Shown here in pieces: positions 23,725 to 31,441 of a DNA stretch of 64,000 bases. The stretch covers positions 434,001-498,000 of the forward strand of contig JAXGMV010000001.1 in assembly GCA_040768445.1 (NCBI GenBank). The letters are read 5' to 3'. The notes beneath the pieces were generated by a model. It saw only the letters and a list, made by a program, of their open reading frames with translations. It was not told the origin of the DNA and made no database searches. The stretch's first letter is position 1, and each line of letters begins with the position of its first letter. Position numbers and translations under genes: made by a program. Source of the stretch: JAXGMV01 sp040768445. GTDB taxonomy: Bacteria; Chloroflexota; Anaerolineae; Anaerolineales; Anaerolineaceae.

Positions 23725-24873
23725 ATGGATAATCAAGCTGGAGACCTAATGGAAAACGCCCTGCCACAACCTTCAGCACGCCAATTACAGCTGCCCCACG
23801 GCAGCCTTACTTTCCCCGTCTATATGCCGGATGCCACCTTCGGGGTGGTGCGCTCGGTAGATGCCCAGGATCTGCTTGCCTGCGGTGTGCAGGCGTTGGT
23901 GATGAACAGTTTTCACCTGATGCAGCGCCCGGGCTCATCGACCGTTGGGGCGCTGGGCGGTCTGCACGATATGAGCGGCTGGCCGCGCCCGATTGTGACG
24001 GATTCCGGAGGTTTTCAAGCCTACTCACTTATTCGTCAGAACGCAGCCTATGGCTCAATCAACGATAAGGGCTTGAACTTTCAGCCCGAAGGCGCAAAGC
24101 GCAAGTTCCTGCTGTCGCCAGAAAAAAGCATTCAACTGCAAATGAGCTACGGGTCAGATATCCTCATCTGCCTGGATGACTGTACCCATGTGGACGCTGC
24201 CTACGAAGAGCAGGCGCTCTCCGTTGAGCGCACCATTGCCTGGGCAAAACGCAGCAAGACGGAATACCTGCGACTGCTCGAACAGCGAAAATTAGAGCCT
24301 GGCAATAGGCCGCTGTTGTTCGGTGTCATCCAGGGCGGCGGCGAGAAGACATTGCGCAAGAAATGCGCCGAAGCCTTGCTGGAAATTGGCTTTGATGGCT
24401 TTGGCTACGGCGGATGGCCGCTGGATGCCGGCGGAACGCTGCTGGAGGACATTCTCGGCTACATCCGCGAGCTGATCCCGCGCCAGTACCCCATGCATGC
24501 GCTCGGCGTCGGTCACCCGCTTAATGTACTGGCCTGTTACCAGCTTGGTTATGAGATCTTTGACAGCGCCATGCCAACCCGTGACGCACGTCACGGTCGG
24601 TTGTACACCTTTCAAAACGCTGACTCTGCCCCCAATGCCGGCCTGACAGGTAAGTGGTTAGTTTACCAGTATATTGCCGACGAAAAACATATCAAAAACA
24701 GCCTGCCCATCTCGCCCTACTGCAATTGCCCGGTATGCCGGCATTATTCGATGGGCTACCTGCGTCACCTGCACAAGGTAAATGATTCACTCTTTCCCCG
24801 GCTGGCAACCCTGCACAACCTGTACTTCATGATCCAGCTTGAAGCCCGCATCAGGAGCCTGCCGCTTGGCTGA
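23725..24873 (+). CDS. tRNA-guanine transglycosylase (TGT) paralogue
   Basis: The protein has 382 residues from ATG 23725 (GGAG just upstream); ATG 23749, also with GGAG, is equally possible. It keeps the TGT machinery: 'VTDSGGFQ' with catalytic Asp93, 'GVIQGG', the nucleophile Asp280 in 'FDSAMPTRDARHG', and the zinc site 'CNCPVC' (Cys333, 335, 338) with a histidine nearby. The N-terminus, 'FPVYMPDATFGVVRSVDA', departs from the housekeeping 'TPVFMPVGT' form. Housekeeping TGT inserts a queuosine precursor at tRNA position 34. This divergent copy heads an operon of rRNA-type methyltransferases, so its RNA target may differ. Confidence 0.85.
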   Translation: MDNQAGDLMENALPQPSARQLQLPHGSLTFPVYMPDATFGVVRSVDAQDLLACGVQALVMNSFHLMQRPGSSTVGALGGLHDMSGWPRPIVTDSGGFQAYSLIRQNAAYGSINDKGLNFQPEGAKRKFLLSPEKSIQLQMSYGSDILICLDDCTHVDAAYEEQALSVERTIAWAKRSKTEYLRLLEQRKLEPGNRPLLFGVIQGGGEKTLRKKCAEALLEIGFDGFGYGGWPLDAGGTLLEDILGYIRELIPRQYPMHALGVGHPLNVLACYQLGYEIFDSAMPTRDARHGRLYTFQNADSAPNAGLTGKWLVYQYIADEKHIKNSLPISPYCNCPVCRHYSMGYLRHLHKVNDSLFPRLATLHNLYFMIQLEARIRSLPLG

Positions 24874-24874
24874 G

Positions 24875-25678
24875 ATGTCTGACCTTGACCTGCTGGTTGA
24901 AACGGTGCTGTCGGGAGGACGCTACCGGACAGTGCATCCTGATCTGGTACGGCGCATCGGTGCGCGCGAACTGTCGGTGCGCAAGTCGTTCAAAGAGGCG
25001 GTCAAAGCCACCCGCAGCCGGCTGCACCAGGTCGGCGGCGCTTACCAGGAAAGACCGATTCCGTATGGTGCACACATCCGCACACTTAAAACCCTGCCTA
25101 ACGACCTATCGGACCCGGCAGTGCGCTCATTCTGTACCAGACTGATGGGAGAGCATGCCTCAACCCGTGAACGCCTCAGCATCATAGAACCTTTTTACGA
25201 AACAATTTTAAAGCCTCTCCAGCCCATCACTTCCATCGTTGATCTTGCCTGCGGGTTTAACCCGCTGTCGCTGCCGTGGATGCCACTCAGCCGGGACACA
25301 CGCTACCTCGCCTGCGACATCTACAACGATATGCTGTCCTTTGTCCGGCAGTTTTTTGAGCATTTCAACCAGCCAATTGAAACCAGCATGTGCGACCTGA
25401 CCGATTTCAGCTTGACCGAACCGGTGCAGGTTGCCCTGCTGTTGAAGACTATCCCCTGCCTGGAACACCTCGACAAGGATATCGGCAGAAAGCTGATCAC
25501 CACCCTGCCGGCAAAGCACCTGGTCGTCTCATTCCCGGCACACAGCCTGGGCGGACGCTCAAAGGGTATGCCTGCTACCTACGAAGCGCGTTTCATGGAG
25601 CTCATTGATGGCACCGGGTGGCAGTCTGAACGCCATCTGTTCAGCAGTGAACTGGTGTTTGTACTGCACCGTAGTTAA
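24875..25678 (+). CDS. FmrO/Rmt-family 16S rRNA (guanine-N7) methyltransferase homologue
   Basis: The protein has 267 residues from ATG 24875, one base after the TGT stop. The family signature is intact: 'HASTRERL' at 94-101, the S-adenosylmethionine site 'VDLACGFNPLSLPWM' at 122-136, 'ACDIYNDM', 'LLLKTIPCLE' at 188-197 and 'SFPAHSLGGRSKGM' at 219-232. This is the Arm family whose characterised members methylate N7 of G1405 in 16S rRNA and give high-level resistance to 4,6-disubstituted deoxystreptamine aminoglycosides. Whether this chromosomal homologue has the same target is unknown. It sits between a TGT paralogue and a second, weaker family member. Confidence 0.85.
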   Translation: MSDLDLLVETVLSGGRYRTVHPDLVRRIGARELSVRKSFKEAVKATRSRLHQVGGAYQERPIPYGAHIRTLKTLPNDLSDPAVRSFCTRLMGEHASTRERLSIIEPFYETILKPLQPITSIVDLACGFNPLSLPWMPLSRDTRYLACDIYNDMLSFVRQFFEHFNQPIETSMCDLTDFSLTEPVQVALLLKTIPCLEHLDKDIGRKLITTLPAKHLVVSFPAHSLGGRSKGMPATYEARFMELIDGTGWQSERHLFSSELVFVLHRS

Positions 25679-25682
25679 GGAT

Positions 25683-26498
25683 ATGATGACCCCACTCCCT
25701 GACAGAGCGCCGGACATTCAGCGTATCCTCAATTCCCCCAAATACCGCATGCTTGGCATTCCACCTGAGACCGTGGCGGATTTATTCGCACAGGAAGAAG
25801 GCAAACATCCCAATGAAAAGACGCTGCAAAAAGCTGTGCGTCAGAAACTGCACAATATCATGGCGGTGTATTTAGGTGACCCGGATTACAAACAGGCCGC
25901 TGATGCACTGACCACCGCCTGGCAAGAGGGCGGTATGCAGGCGCTCAAACTTGTCTGCCGGCAGCTCTTGAACGCACATGCCTCAACCCGCGAACGCCTG
26001 CCGCAGATGGACACCTTTTATAACGAAATATTTGCGCTGACAGGCAAGCCAAACGTGGTTCTTGACCTCGCCTGCGCGCTCCATCCCTTTGGGCTGCCCT
26101 GGATGAAGCTCCCTGCCGGCTGCAGCTACTATGCCTATGATATTCACGCACCGCGCATTGCCCTGATCAATCACTTCTTCCAATTGATCGGTCAACCAGG
26201 CGCTGCCATCCTGCAGGACATCCTGCTGCAGCCGCCGGATGTGGAAGCAGATGTGGCGTTATTTTTCAAAGAAGCCCACCGCCTGGAACAGCGCCAGCAC
26301 GGCGCCAACCGACGCTTGTGGCAGTCCATCAACACCCACTGGTTGTTGGTCTCACTGCCCACCAGCAGTCTCACCGGCCGGCATGACCTGCTGGACAAAC
26401 ACCGCCGTCTGGTCTATTCCACGCTGGAAGGATTGAATTGGCCAACTACCGAACTGGTGCTGGAAAACGAAATCATCTTTTGCATGGAAAAACGCTGA
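25683..26498 (+). CDS. Divergent second FmrO/Rmt-family methyltransferase homologue
   Basis: The protein has 271 residues from ATG 25683; ATG 25686, with better spacing from AAGG, is also possible. It follows the same plan as the preceding gene: 'HASTRERL' at 99-106, 'LDLACALHPFGLPWM' at 127-141 and 'YAYDIHAP'. Several family residues are changed: 'CALHP' in place of 'CGxNP', 'LFFKEAHRLEQ' in place of 'LLLKxxPCLE', and 'SLPTSSLTGRHDL' in place of 'SFPxxSLGGRSKGM'. It may still bind S-adenosylmethionine but have another target, or act as a partner subunit. A local tandem duplication with divergence is the simplest origin. Confidence 0.75.
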   Translation: MMTPLPDRAPDIQRILNSPKYRMLGIPPETVADLFAQEEGKHPNEKTLQKAVRQKLHNIMAVYLGDPDYKQAADALTTAWQEGGMQALKLVCRQLLNAHASTRERLPQMDTFYNEIFALTGKPNVVLDLACALHPFGLPWMKLPAGCSYYAYDIHAPRIALINHFFQLIGQPGAAILQDILLQPPDVEADVALFFKEAHRLEQRQHGANRRLWQSINTHWLLVSLPTSSLTGRHDLLDKHRRLVYSTLEGLNWPTTELVLENEIIFCMEKR

Positions 26499-28009
26499 TG
26501 TCAGCCAGAAAACGCAGTCAGAAACAACCAACTTCCAGGGTGGATGCCCAATTTTCGGCGCTGGAGCGCTTTAAGCCGCTGTTGTCTCCGGCTGAATTTG
26601 ACCTGCTGCTGGCAGAGCTGGAGAGACCGTTACACCCATCTTTACGGATCAACCAGATAAAAGTTGATGCCGGCGGCGGTTTACCCGCCATGATTGAACG
26701 CTATGGTTGGCAAACCAGGCCGATTCCGTACTGCAATGCCGGCATGTGGGTCACAGAAGCCCAAACACCCATCAGCAAAGCCATTGAGCACCTGCTCGGT
26801 TATTACTATATCCAGGACGCAGCGTCCATGCTGCCAGTTGAGCTGTTTGATATTAACCCGTCCGATCGCCCGCTGGTGCTGGACATGGCGGCTTCACCGG
26901 GCGGCAAGACCACCCACCTTGTTGACCGAACCCAAGACCTGGGCCTGGTCATTGCTAACGATTCGAGCACAAGCCGTCTGCAAGCGCTCAAGCTGGTGCT
27001 GCAGAACTGGTCTGCAGCCAACCAGGTAGTGACTGCCTATGCCGGCGAAAGAATCGGGGGCTGGTTTCCTTCTCAATTTGACCTGGTACTGCTGGATGCA
27101 CCCTGCAGTATGCAGGGTTTGCGCTCAACCGAAAACCACCCTATGCGTCCAATCACCCCGCGTGAGCAAACCAGCCTTGCCAGCCGGCAGCAGCGCCTTT
27201 TAGAGAGTGCCCTGCAGGCTGTCAAACCAGGCGGCCAGGTGGTCTACTCCACCTGCACCCTCTCGCCTGAAGAAAATGAAGGGGTACTGGATGGTCTGCT
27301 GAAACAATATCCCGAAGTATTCTCAATTACTGATCTTTCACAGCGCTTGCATGCGCCGGCGCTGACGGAAGCAGATGGGATTTCTTATGACCCGCAGGTT
27401 GCAGGCGCAGCCAGGCTGTGGCCGCACCGTTATGGCACATCCGGCTTTTTTGCAGCGCTGTTAAAAAAGGCAGCTGAGATATCAGTCGAGACACGCCAGC
27501 CGCCCCGCCGTGAGTTTTTCAAAACCGGCCTTGAGCCGCTGCAAAAAAATGAACGAAGCCGGCTGTTTGCCACCATCCAAATGGAATACGGGTTTGACTT
27601 CCTGCCTTTCATTGAACAGCACCGCCTGGCACTCTACCAGCGATCAGAACGGCTTTACGCTTTGCCCGAACGCTGGCTGGTTGAATTCTCAAGCCTGCCG
27701 TACTTCTCAATCGGCATGTTGTTGGGTGATTTATCGGTAGAAGGGTTTACGCCGTCGCTGGAATGGTTCAGCCGATTCTTCAGCCAGTTTACATCTGGAT
27801 TCTATGCATTGCCAAATGACCTGGTGAGCGCCTGGCTGCGTGGTGAAGACCTGCCGCTTGATCTGTCAGGACACTTTCATCCCGGGTCGATCATTGCAGT
27901 GTGTGACAGTAACCGCTGCCTGTTGGGTAAGGGTAGGGTCAATCCGGGACGGTTGAAGAACCAGCTGCCAGCACGCCTGACCTACGCCATTGGGGGACTG
28001 AAGAAATGA
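26498..28009 (+). CDS. RsmF/NOP2-type RNA m5C methyltransferase
   Basis: The protein has 503 residues from ATG 26498, which overlaps the preceding stop (TGATG). The Rossmann core contains 'LDMAASPGGKTTH' at 128-140, 'DAPCSMQG' with Cys203, and 'STCTLSPEENEG' with the nucleophile Cys253; this two-cysteine arrangement defines RNA 5-methylcytosine methyltransferases. The C-terminal 200 residues form a PUA-like extension as in RsmF (YebU), which modifies C1407 of 16S rRNA. That target lies two bases from G1405, the site of the Rmt family encoded upstream, so this operon may decorate one patch of the decoding centre. Target assignment is inference. Confidence 0.9.
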   Translation: MSARKRSQKQPTSRVDAQFSALERFKPLLSPAEFDLLLAELERPLHPSLRINQIKVDAGGGLPAMIERYGWQTRPIPYCNAGMWVTEAQTPISKAIEHLLGYYYIQDAASMLPVELFDINPSDRPLVLDMAASPGGKTTHLVDRTQDLGLVIANDSSTSRLQALKLVLQNWSAANQVVTAYAGERIGGWFPSQFDLVLLDAPCSMQGLRSTENHPMRPITPREQTSLASRQQRLLESALQAVKPGGQVVYSTCTLSPEENEGVLDGLLKQYPEVFSITDLSQRLHAPALTEADGISYDPQVAGAARLWPHRYGTSGFFAALLKKAAEISVETRQPPRREFFKTGLEPLQKNERSRLFATIQMEYGFDFLPFIEQHRLALYQRSERLYALPERWLVEFSSLPYFSIGMLLGDLSVEGFTPSLEWFSRFFSQFTSGFYALPNDLVSAWLRGEDLPLDLSGHFHPGSIIAVCDSNRCLLGKGRVNPGRLKNQLPARLTYAIGGLKK

Positions 28010-28503
28010 AAAAGTGCCCGGCCTGCCAGGCTGAACTACCGGCTGGCGCCCTCACCTGCGACTACTGCGGCAGCAGTGTAGTACCGGCTGCCCTATCGCT
28101 GTCCCAGCGCACAGCCATACAGGAAAAGGCAGCTAAGTGGAATGACCTGCTTGCCAGCCGCATCAGCCATATTACCAGGATTGTGATTGGTGTTGCCGGC
28201 GTGCTCATCGGCCTGATCGCTGCCCTGGTCTATCTACTGACTTTGATCATGGGGCTTAACCTCAGCTGGTCGCTGTCACTGGGCATCACCCTGCTATTGA
28301 TGGAGCTGTTCTTTGCTGCTCTGATCCGCAACCAGCTGGCCTACAAGGCTTCTGCAGACCTGTTTCAGAGCAATATCTCATCACAAATTCAATCGCTTTC
28401 AGACGATAAAAAGGTGCCGCGCTGGCAGCTTGAGGCACTCATACGTGACAGCCTGTCTGAACATGAACCGCTTCGACAGTTCCTGTCGCCAACTCAAAAA
28501 TAG
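28006..28503 (+). CDS. Zinc-ribbon membrane protein
   Basis: The 165-residue protein begins with 'CPACQAELPAGALTCDYCGS', a four-cysteine zinc ribbon at residues 4-23, followed by a helix and two transmembrane segments at about 58-80 and 86-108. The C-terminal tail is charged and helical. The start overlaps the stop of the m5C methyltransferase gene by four bases (ATGA), so it is the last gene of the RNA-modification operon. Function is unknown. The arrangement suggests a small membrane-anchored ribbon protein, common in Gram-positive-type genomes. Confidence 0.75.
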   Translation: MKKCPACQAELPAGALTCDYCGSSVVPAALSLSQRTAIQEKAAKWNDLLASRISHITRIVIGVAGVLIGLIAALVYLLTLIMGLNLSWSLSLGITLLLMELFFAALIRNQLAYKASADLFQSNISSQIQSLSDDKKVPRWQLEALIRDSLSEHEPLRQFLSPTQK

Positions 28504-28552
28504 TATAATTGGGTCGAATTTAGTTATTGTTGAACAGGAAGGAATCCCAAAC

Positions 28553-29461
28553 TTGAAAAATCGCAAACAGTTTATCCTCGGTGTAATTAGAGCGCCATTT
28601 CTCATCCTTGCCCCTGCCTGTGTTTTCCTCGGCGCCGGTGCAGTTGTCTGGAATACGGGGTCTATCAATTTCTTATACCTCTTACTGGCGCTGATTGGCG
28701 CAGTATCAGCACACATCAGCGTCAATGCGATTAATGAATACTATGATTTCAAAAGCGGTCTTGACCTGGTCACGCGCCGAACACCGTTCAGCGGCGGCAG
28801 CGGCAGCATACCCGCACACCCTGAAGATGCCCGATTGGCATTGATCATCGGTCTCGGTGCACTGGCATTGACTGGCCTGATTGGTATTATTTTTCTGCTG
28901 GTCTGGGGCTGGGAACTACTGCCGCTTGGCTTACTGGGCATGGTATTGATCTACACCTACACCAACTGGATCAACCGCAGCCCGCTGCTAAGTTTGATAT
29001 CACCCGGGCTGGGCTTCGGCACGCTGATGGTAATGGGTACCTACTTTGCCCTGACCGGCGAGTACACGTGGACAGCCTTTGCGGCTTCCTTCGTACCTTT
29101 CTTCCTGGTGAACAACCTGCTGTTTTTGAACCAGTTCCCTGACAAGGAAGCTGATAAAAGCATCGGGCGCAAAAATTTTGTCATCCTTCTCGGCCGCAAA
29201 AAATCAGCGTTGATCTATAACGCATTCCTGGTGCTGACCTATCTCTCGATCATCATCGGTGTGCTGGCCGGTCTGATGCCCGCCTGGACGTTGCTTGGAT
29301 TGCTGACCATCGTTCTGGCTGTGCAGGCAGCCTCCACTGCCATGCGCCATGCTGATGATTTTGAAAAACTCCTGCCGGCGCTCGGTCAGAATGTGCTCAT
29401 CAACCTGCTCACACCAACCCTGATGGCAATCGGCTTCCTGATTGCCCACTTTATCGGATAA
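28553..29461 (+). CDS. UbiA-family prenyltransferase (MenA-like)
   Basis: The protein has 302 residues from TTG 28553, which has AGGAAGG nine bases upstream; the frame extends further but without a ribosome site. About eight transmembrane helices are present. The first Mg-diphosphate motif is 'NEYYDFKSGLD' with Asn61, Asp65 and Asp71, and the second is 'NQFPDKEAD'. UbiA enzymes attach a polyprenyl chain to an aromatic acceptor; the spacing resembles 1,4-dihydroxy-2-naphthoate prenyltransferase, which makes menaquinone. No other men gene is nearby, so the acceptor is uncertain. A TATAAT at 28504-28509 may serve as its own -10 element. Confidence 0.88.
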   Translation: MKNRKQFILGVIRAPFLILAPACVFLGAGAVVWNTGSINFLYLLLALIGAVSAHISVNAINEYYDFKSGLDLVTRRTPFSGGSGSIPAHPEDARLALIIGLGALALTGLIGIIFLLVWGWELLPLGLLGMVLIYTYTNWINRSPLLSLISPGLGFGTLMVMGTYFALTGEYTWTAFAASFVPFFLVNNLLFLNQFPDKEADKSIGRKNFVILLGRKKSALIYNAFLVLTYLSIIIGVLAGLMPAWTLLGLLTIVLAVQAASTAMRHADDFEKLLPALGQNVLINLLTPTLMAIGFLIAHFIG

Positions 29462-29468
29462 GGCTTAA

Positions 29469-29789
29469 TTGGAAGAAAAAGTACCGCTCTATCACCAGAT
29501 ATATGCGGTCGTTCGGCAGATTCCGCGCGGCAGGGTTGCAAGCTACGGTCAGGTCGCCCGTATCCTGGGCAACTGCACGCCGCGCATGGTGGGCTATGCC
29601 ATGTCTGCCACCCCCAGCGGGTCTGACATCCCCTGGCATCGTGTCATCAATGCCCAGGGCAAGATCAGCATTCGTGAGGGCATCAGCGCCTTCATGCAGC
29701 AGCAGCTGCTTGAGGAAGAAGGGGTTGTTTTCAATGAGAGCCACCAGACAGACTTTTCACTGTTTGGCTGGCAGGGACCGGGAGAATGA
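29469..29789 (+). CDS. Alkyltransferase-like (ATL) DNA-binding protein
   Basis: The 106-residue protein is the C-terminal domain of O6-alkylguanine-DNA alkyltransferase alone. 'YAVVRQIPRGRVASYGQVAR' is the DNA-binding helix-turn-helix and arginine-finger region. The active-site motif PCHRV is replaced by 'PWHRVI', with tryptophan in place of the alkyl-accepting cysteine, near residue 55. ATL proteins bind O6-alkylguanine and pass it to nucleotide-excision repair without transferring the group. Translation starts at TTG 29469 eight bases after the UbiA stop. A GNAT acetyltransferase gene follows in the same transcript. Confidence 0.92.
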   Translation: MEEKVPLYHQIYAVVRQIPRGRVASYGQVARILGNCTPRMVGYAMSATPSGSDIPWHRVINAQGKISIREGISAFMQQQLLEEEGVVFNESHQTDFSLFGWQGPGE

Positions 29790-29792
29790 GCC

Positions 29793-30239
29793 ATGATCAA
29801 AATTATTGAAATTACCAGTGTGGATGATGACGTCATGGCAGCCATGGGGAGACTCTTGCCACAGCTGACCGCCAACAGTCCACGGCCGGAACACAGCCAC
29901 ATCGAAAAGATTGTAAAGAACCCCAACAGTATCCTGTTTGCAGCGCGCTCAGATGATGGTGCCGGGAATATCATTGGCTTCCTGACGCTGGTTGTTTACC
30001 CAATCCCGACAGGTATTGTCGGCTGGATTGAAGATGTGGTGGTGGATGAAGCCGCCCGCGGGCAGGGTGCCGGTGAGGCCTTGACCCGGGCTGCACTGGA
30101 CCGTGCCCAAGCTATGGGTGCCAAAAGCGTCTCCCTGACCTCACGTCCAACACGTGAAGCTGCCAACCGCTTGTATCCACGCGTTGGCTTCGTCCGTCCC
30201 GAGACAAATTTCTACCGCTACACATTTGAGAAAAAATAA
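29793..30239 (+). CDS. GNAT-family N-acetyltransferase
   Basis: This 148-residue single-domain protein has the acetyl-CoA loop 'VVVDEAARGQGAGEAL' at about 84-99 (the Q/RxxGxG/A motif). 'SLTSRPTREAANRLYPRVGF' follows, containing the usual final Asn/Tyr acceptor-side helix. The substrate may be a small amine or a protein N-terminus and cannot be inferred. GGGAG precedes the ATG by eight bases and the gene ends just before a strong terminator. It is co-transcribed with the ATL gene. Confidence 0.9.
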   Translation: MIKIIEITSVDDDVMAAMGRLLPQLTANSPRPEHSHIEKIVKNPNSILFAARSDDGAGNIIGFLTLVVYPIPTGIVGWIEDVVVDEAARGQGAGEALTRAALDRAQAMGAKSVSLTSRPTREAANRLYPRVGFVRPETNFYRYTFEKK

Positions 30240-30266
30240 GGTGTTGTGGCTTAGACGCAGCACCTG

Positions 30267-30298
30267 CGGCCAGCAGATCCGCTGGCTGTTTTTTTTTT
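30267..30298 (+). terminator. Rho-independent terminator
   Basis: Stem CGGCCAGC/GCTGGCTG around the loop AGATCC (one G-T pair), followed by ten T residues. It ends the plus-strand transcript that covers the UbiA, ATL and GNAT genes. The SMP-30 gene stop lies 14 bases further on the other strand. Confidence 0.9.
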
Positions 30299-30311
30299 CG
30301 ATCCAAGCAGA

Positions 30312-31196
30312 TTATCCTGCAAAAAAGTCTTCCGGGAAGCCGCACACGCCGGGCTTAAGATAGAACATATCGCCAGCCTCTGGCTGCTGTCGGCGTTCAT
30401 CTGCTGACAGGTCAACCGCCGCAGTTGTGATGTACAGCGTATCCAGTTCTGGGCCGCCAAAGGCGCAGCTGGTGACCAGCGCAGTTGGCAGGCGTGCCTC
30501 TCCCAGCACTTCACCCTCGGGGCTGTAGCGCACCACCTTCCAACCACCCCAGCGAGCAGACCAGACGCAGCCTTCAGCATCCACACACAAGCCGTCCGGT
30601 ACGCCCTCAGCCGGGTCATCGGGTACACTGATGAAGGCTTCACGGTCTGAGATTGTGCCGGTCAGGCTGTCGTAGGTATAGCGGTAAATCAGGCGTTGAG
30701 GAGTGTCCGTCAGGTAGAAGATCTTGTTATCCGGGCTCCAGCCAAGACCATTGGATATAGTGATTCCCTGTTGGACCGTATGAACAGACAGGTCTGCGTC
30801 CAGCCGGTATAGCTCACACTCGGGTCTGTCACTCAATGTGCCGGCAAAGAACCTGCCAGCCGGGTCAACCCTGCCGTCATTGAAGCGCCTGCCGCTAAAG
30901 CCGTCTTGAGGCTGCGGCAGAAACGTTAACTCTTGAGCGCCGTTCCAAAAGGCAAAGCCGTCTCTCGTTGCCAGCAGAAAGCCGCCGCCTTTTCGGAACG
31001 CCAGGGCACCAACCGCAGATGGCAGGATGTGAACCTGGTGATCTTTTCCAGCCGCAGTGCAGGAATGAACCTCGCCTGCCTCAATATTGACCCAGAACAG
31101 CCGCCCCTGCTCAGGCTGCCACAGCGGTCCTTCACCCAGTTCGTGCTGAAGGGTTAAAAAATGCTTCGCTTCATAATTCATATCATCGGGTTTCAT
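30312..31196 (-). CDS. SMP-30/gluconolactonase-family lactonase
   Basis: The 294-residue protein fits the six-bladed SMP-30 beta-propeller. 'HELGEGPLWQPEQGRLFWVNIEAG' near residue 16 (quoted in parts by the family as GExP) supplies the metal-binding Glu. 'RFNDGRVDPAGRFFAGTL' near 104, 'ISNGLGWSPDNKIFYLTDT' near 147 and 'VPDGLCVDAEGCVWSARWGG' near 199 give the Asn and Asp ligands. Members open sugar lactones such as gluconolactone. It is transcribed alone and divergent from the ABC-F gene. The sugar is unknown. Confidence 0.9.
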   Translation of the reverse strand: MKPDDMNYEAKHFLTLQHELGEGPLWQPEQGRLFWVNIEAGEVHSCTAAGKDHQVHILPSAVGALAFRKGGGFLLATRDGFAFWNGAQELTFLPQPQDGFSGRRFNDGRVDPAGRFFAGTLSDRPECELYRLDADLSVHTVQQGITISNGLGWSPDNKIFYLTDTPQRLIYRYTYDSLTGTISDREAFISVPDDPAEGVPDGLCVDAEGCVWSARWGGWKVVRYSPEGEVLGEARLPTALVTSCAFGGPELDTLYITTAAVDLSADERRQQPEAGDMFYLKPGVCGFPEDFFAG

Positions 31197-31250
31197 GCCG
31201 GCCTCTGTTACCTAATTTCCTTATCATTATAAAATATTCTTCTAACGTTG

Positions 31251-31279
31251 TTGTCTCTGCTTTTAAGATAAGGTATAAT
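31251..31279 (+). promoter_or_regulatory. Sigma-70-type promoter of the ABC-F gene
   Basis: TTGTCT at 31251-31256 and a perfect TATAAT at 31274-31279 are separated by 17 bases. Transcription from about 31286 would give a leader of roughly 155 bases before the ABC-F start. Confidence 0.75.
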
Positions 31280-31311
31280 TTCAAAATAGCAAGCAAAAAG
31301 CAGAGGTAACA

Positions 31312-31329
31312 ATGGTGGACAGGGCTTAA
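31312..31329 (+). CDS. Five-codon leader peptide (Met-Val-Asp-Arg-Ala)
   Basis: ATG 31312 opens a five-residue frame closed by TAA at 31327-31329. GAGGT at 31303-31307 gives a ribosome site at workable distance. It lies between the promoter and the attenuator of the ABC-F gene. Very short leader ORFs are typical sensors in antibiotic-inducible resistance genes, where a stalled ribosome alters downstream RNA folding. Translation is inferred only from position and the ribosome site. Confidence 0.55.
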   Translation: MVDRA

Positions 31330-31359
31330 TTACATCAAGATTATTCACGGGTAACGACA

Positions 31360-31425
31360 CGGTTTTATTCGTTTTGATGATGACATTATCAGAACCGGCG
31401 GCGCGTATGCCCCGGTTTTTTGTTT
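31360..31425 (+). promoter_or_regulatory. Transcription attenuator (terminator/antiterminator) before the ABC-F gene
   Basis: The terminator hairpin is AACCGG (31393-31398) plus GGC, loop GCGTAT, then GCC and CCGGTT (to 31417), with a bulged C, followed by TTTTTTGTTTTT. An earlier segment CGGTTTT (31360-31366) can pair with AGAACCG (31391-31397), which includes the 5' arm of the terminator. The two structures exclude each other, as in attenuators. GAGGA for the ABC-F start follows at once. Confidence 0.75.
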
Positions 31426-31441
31426 TTCTTGAGGATCCACC

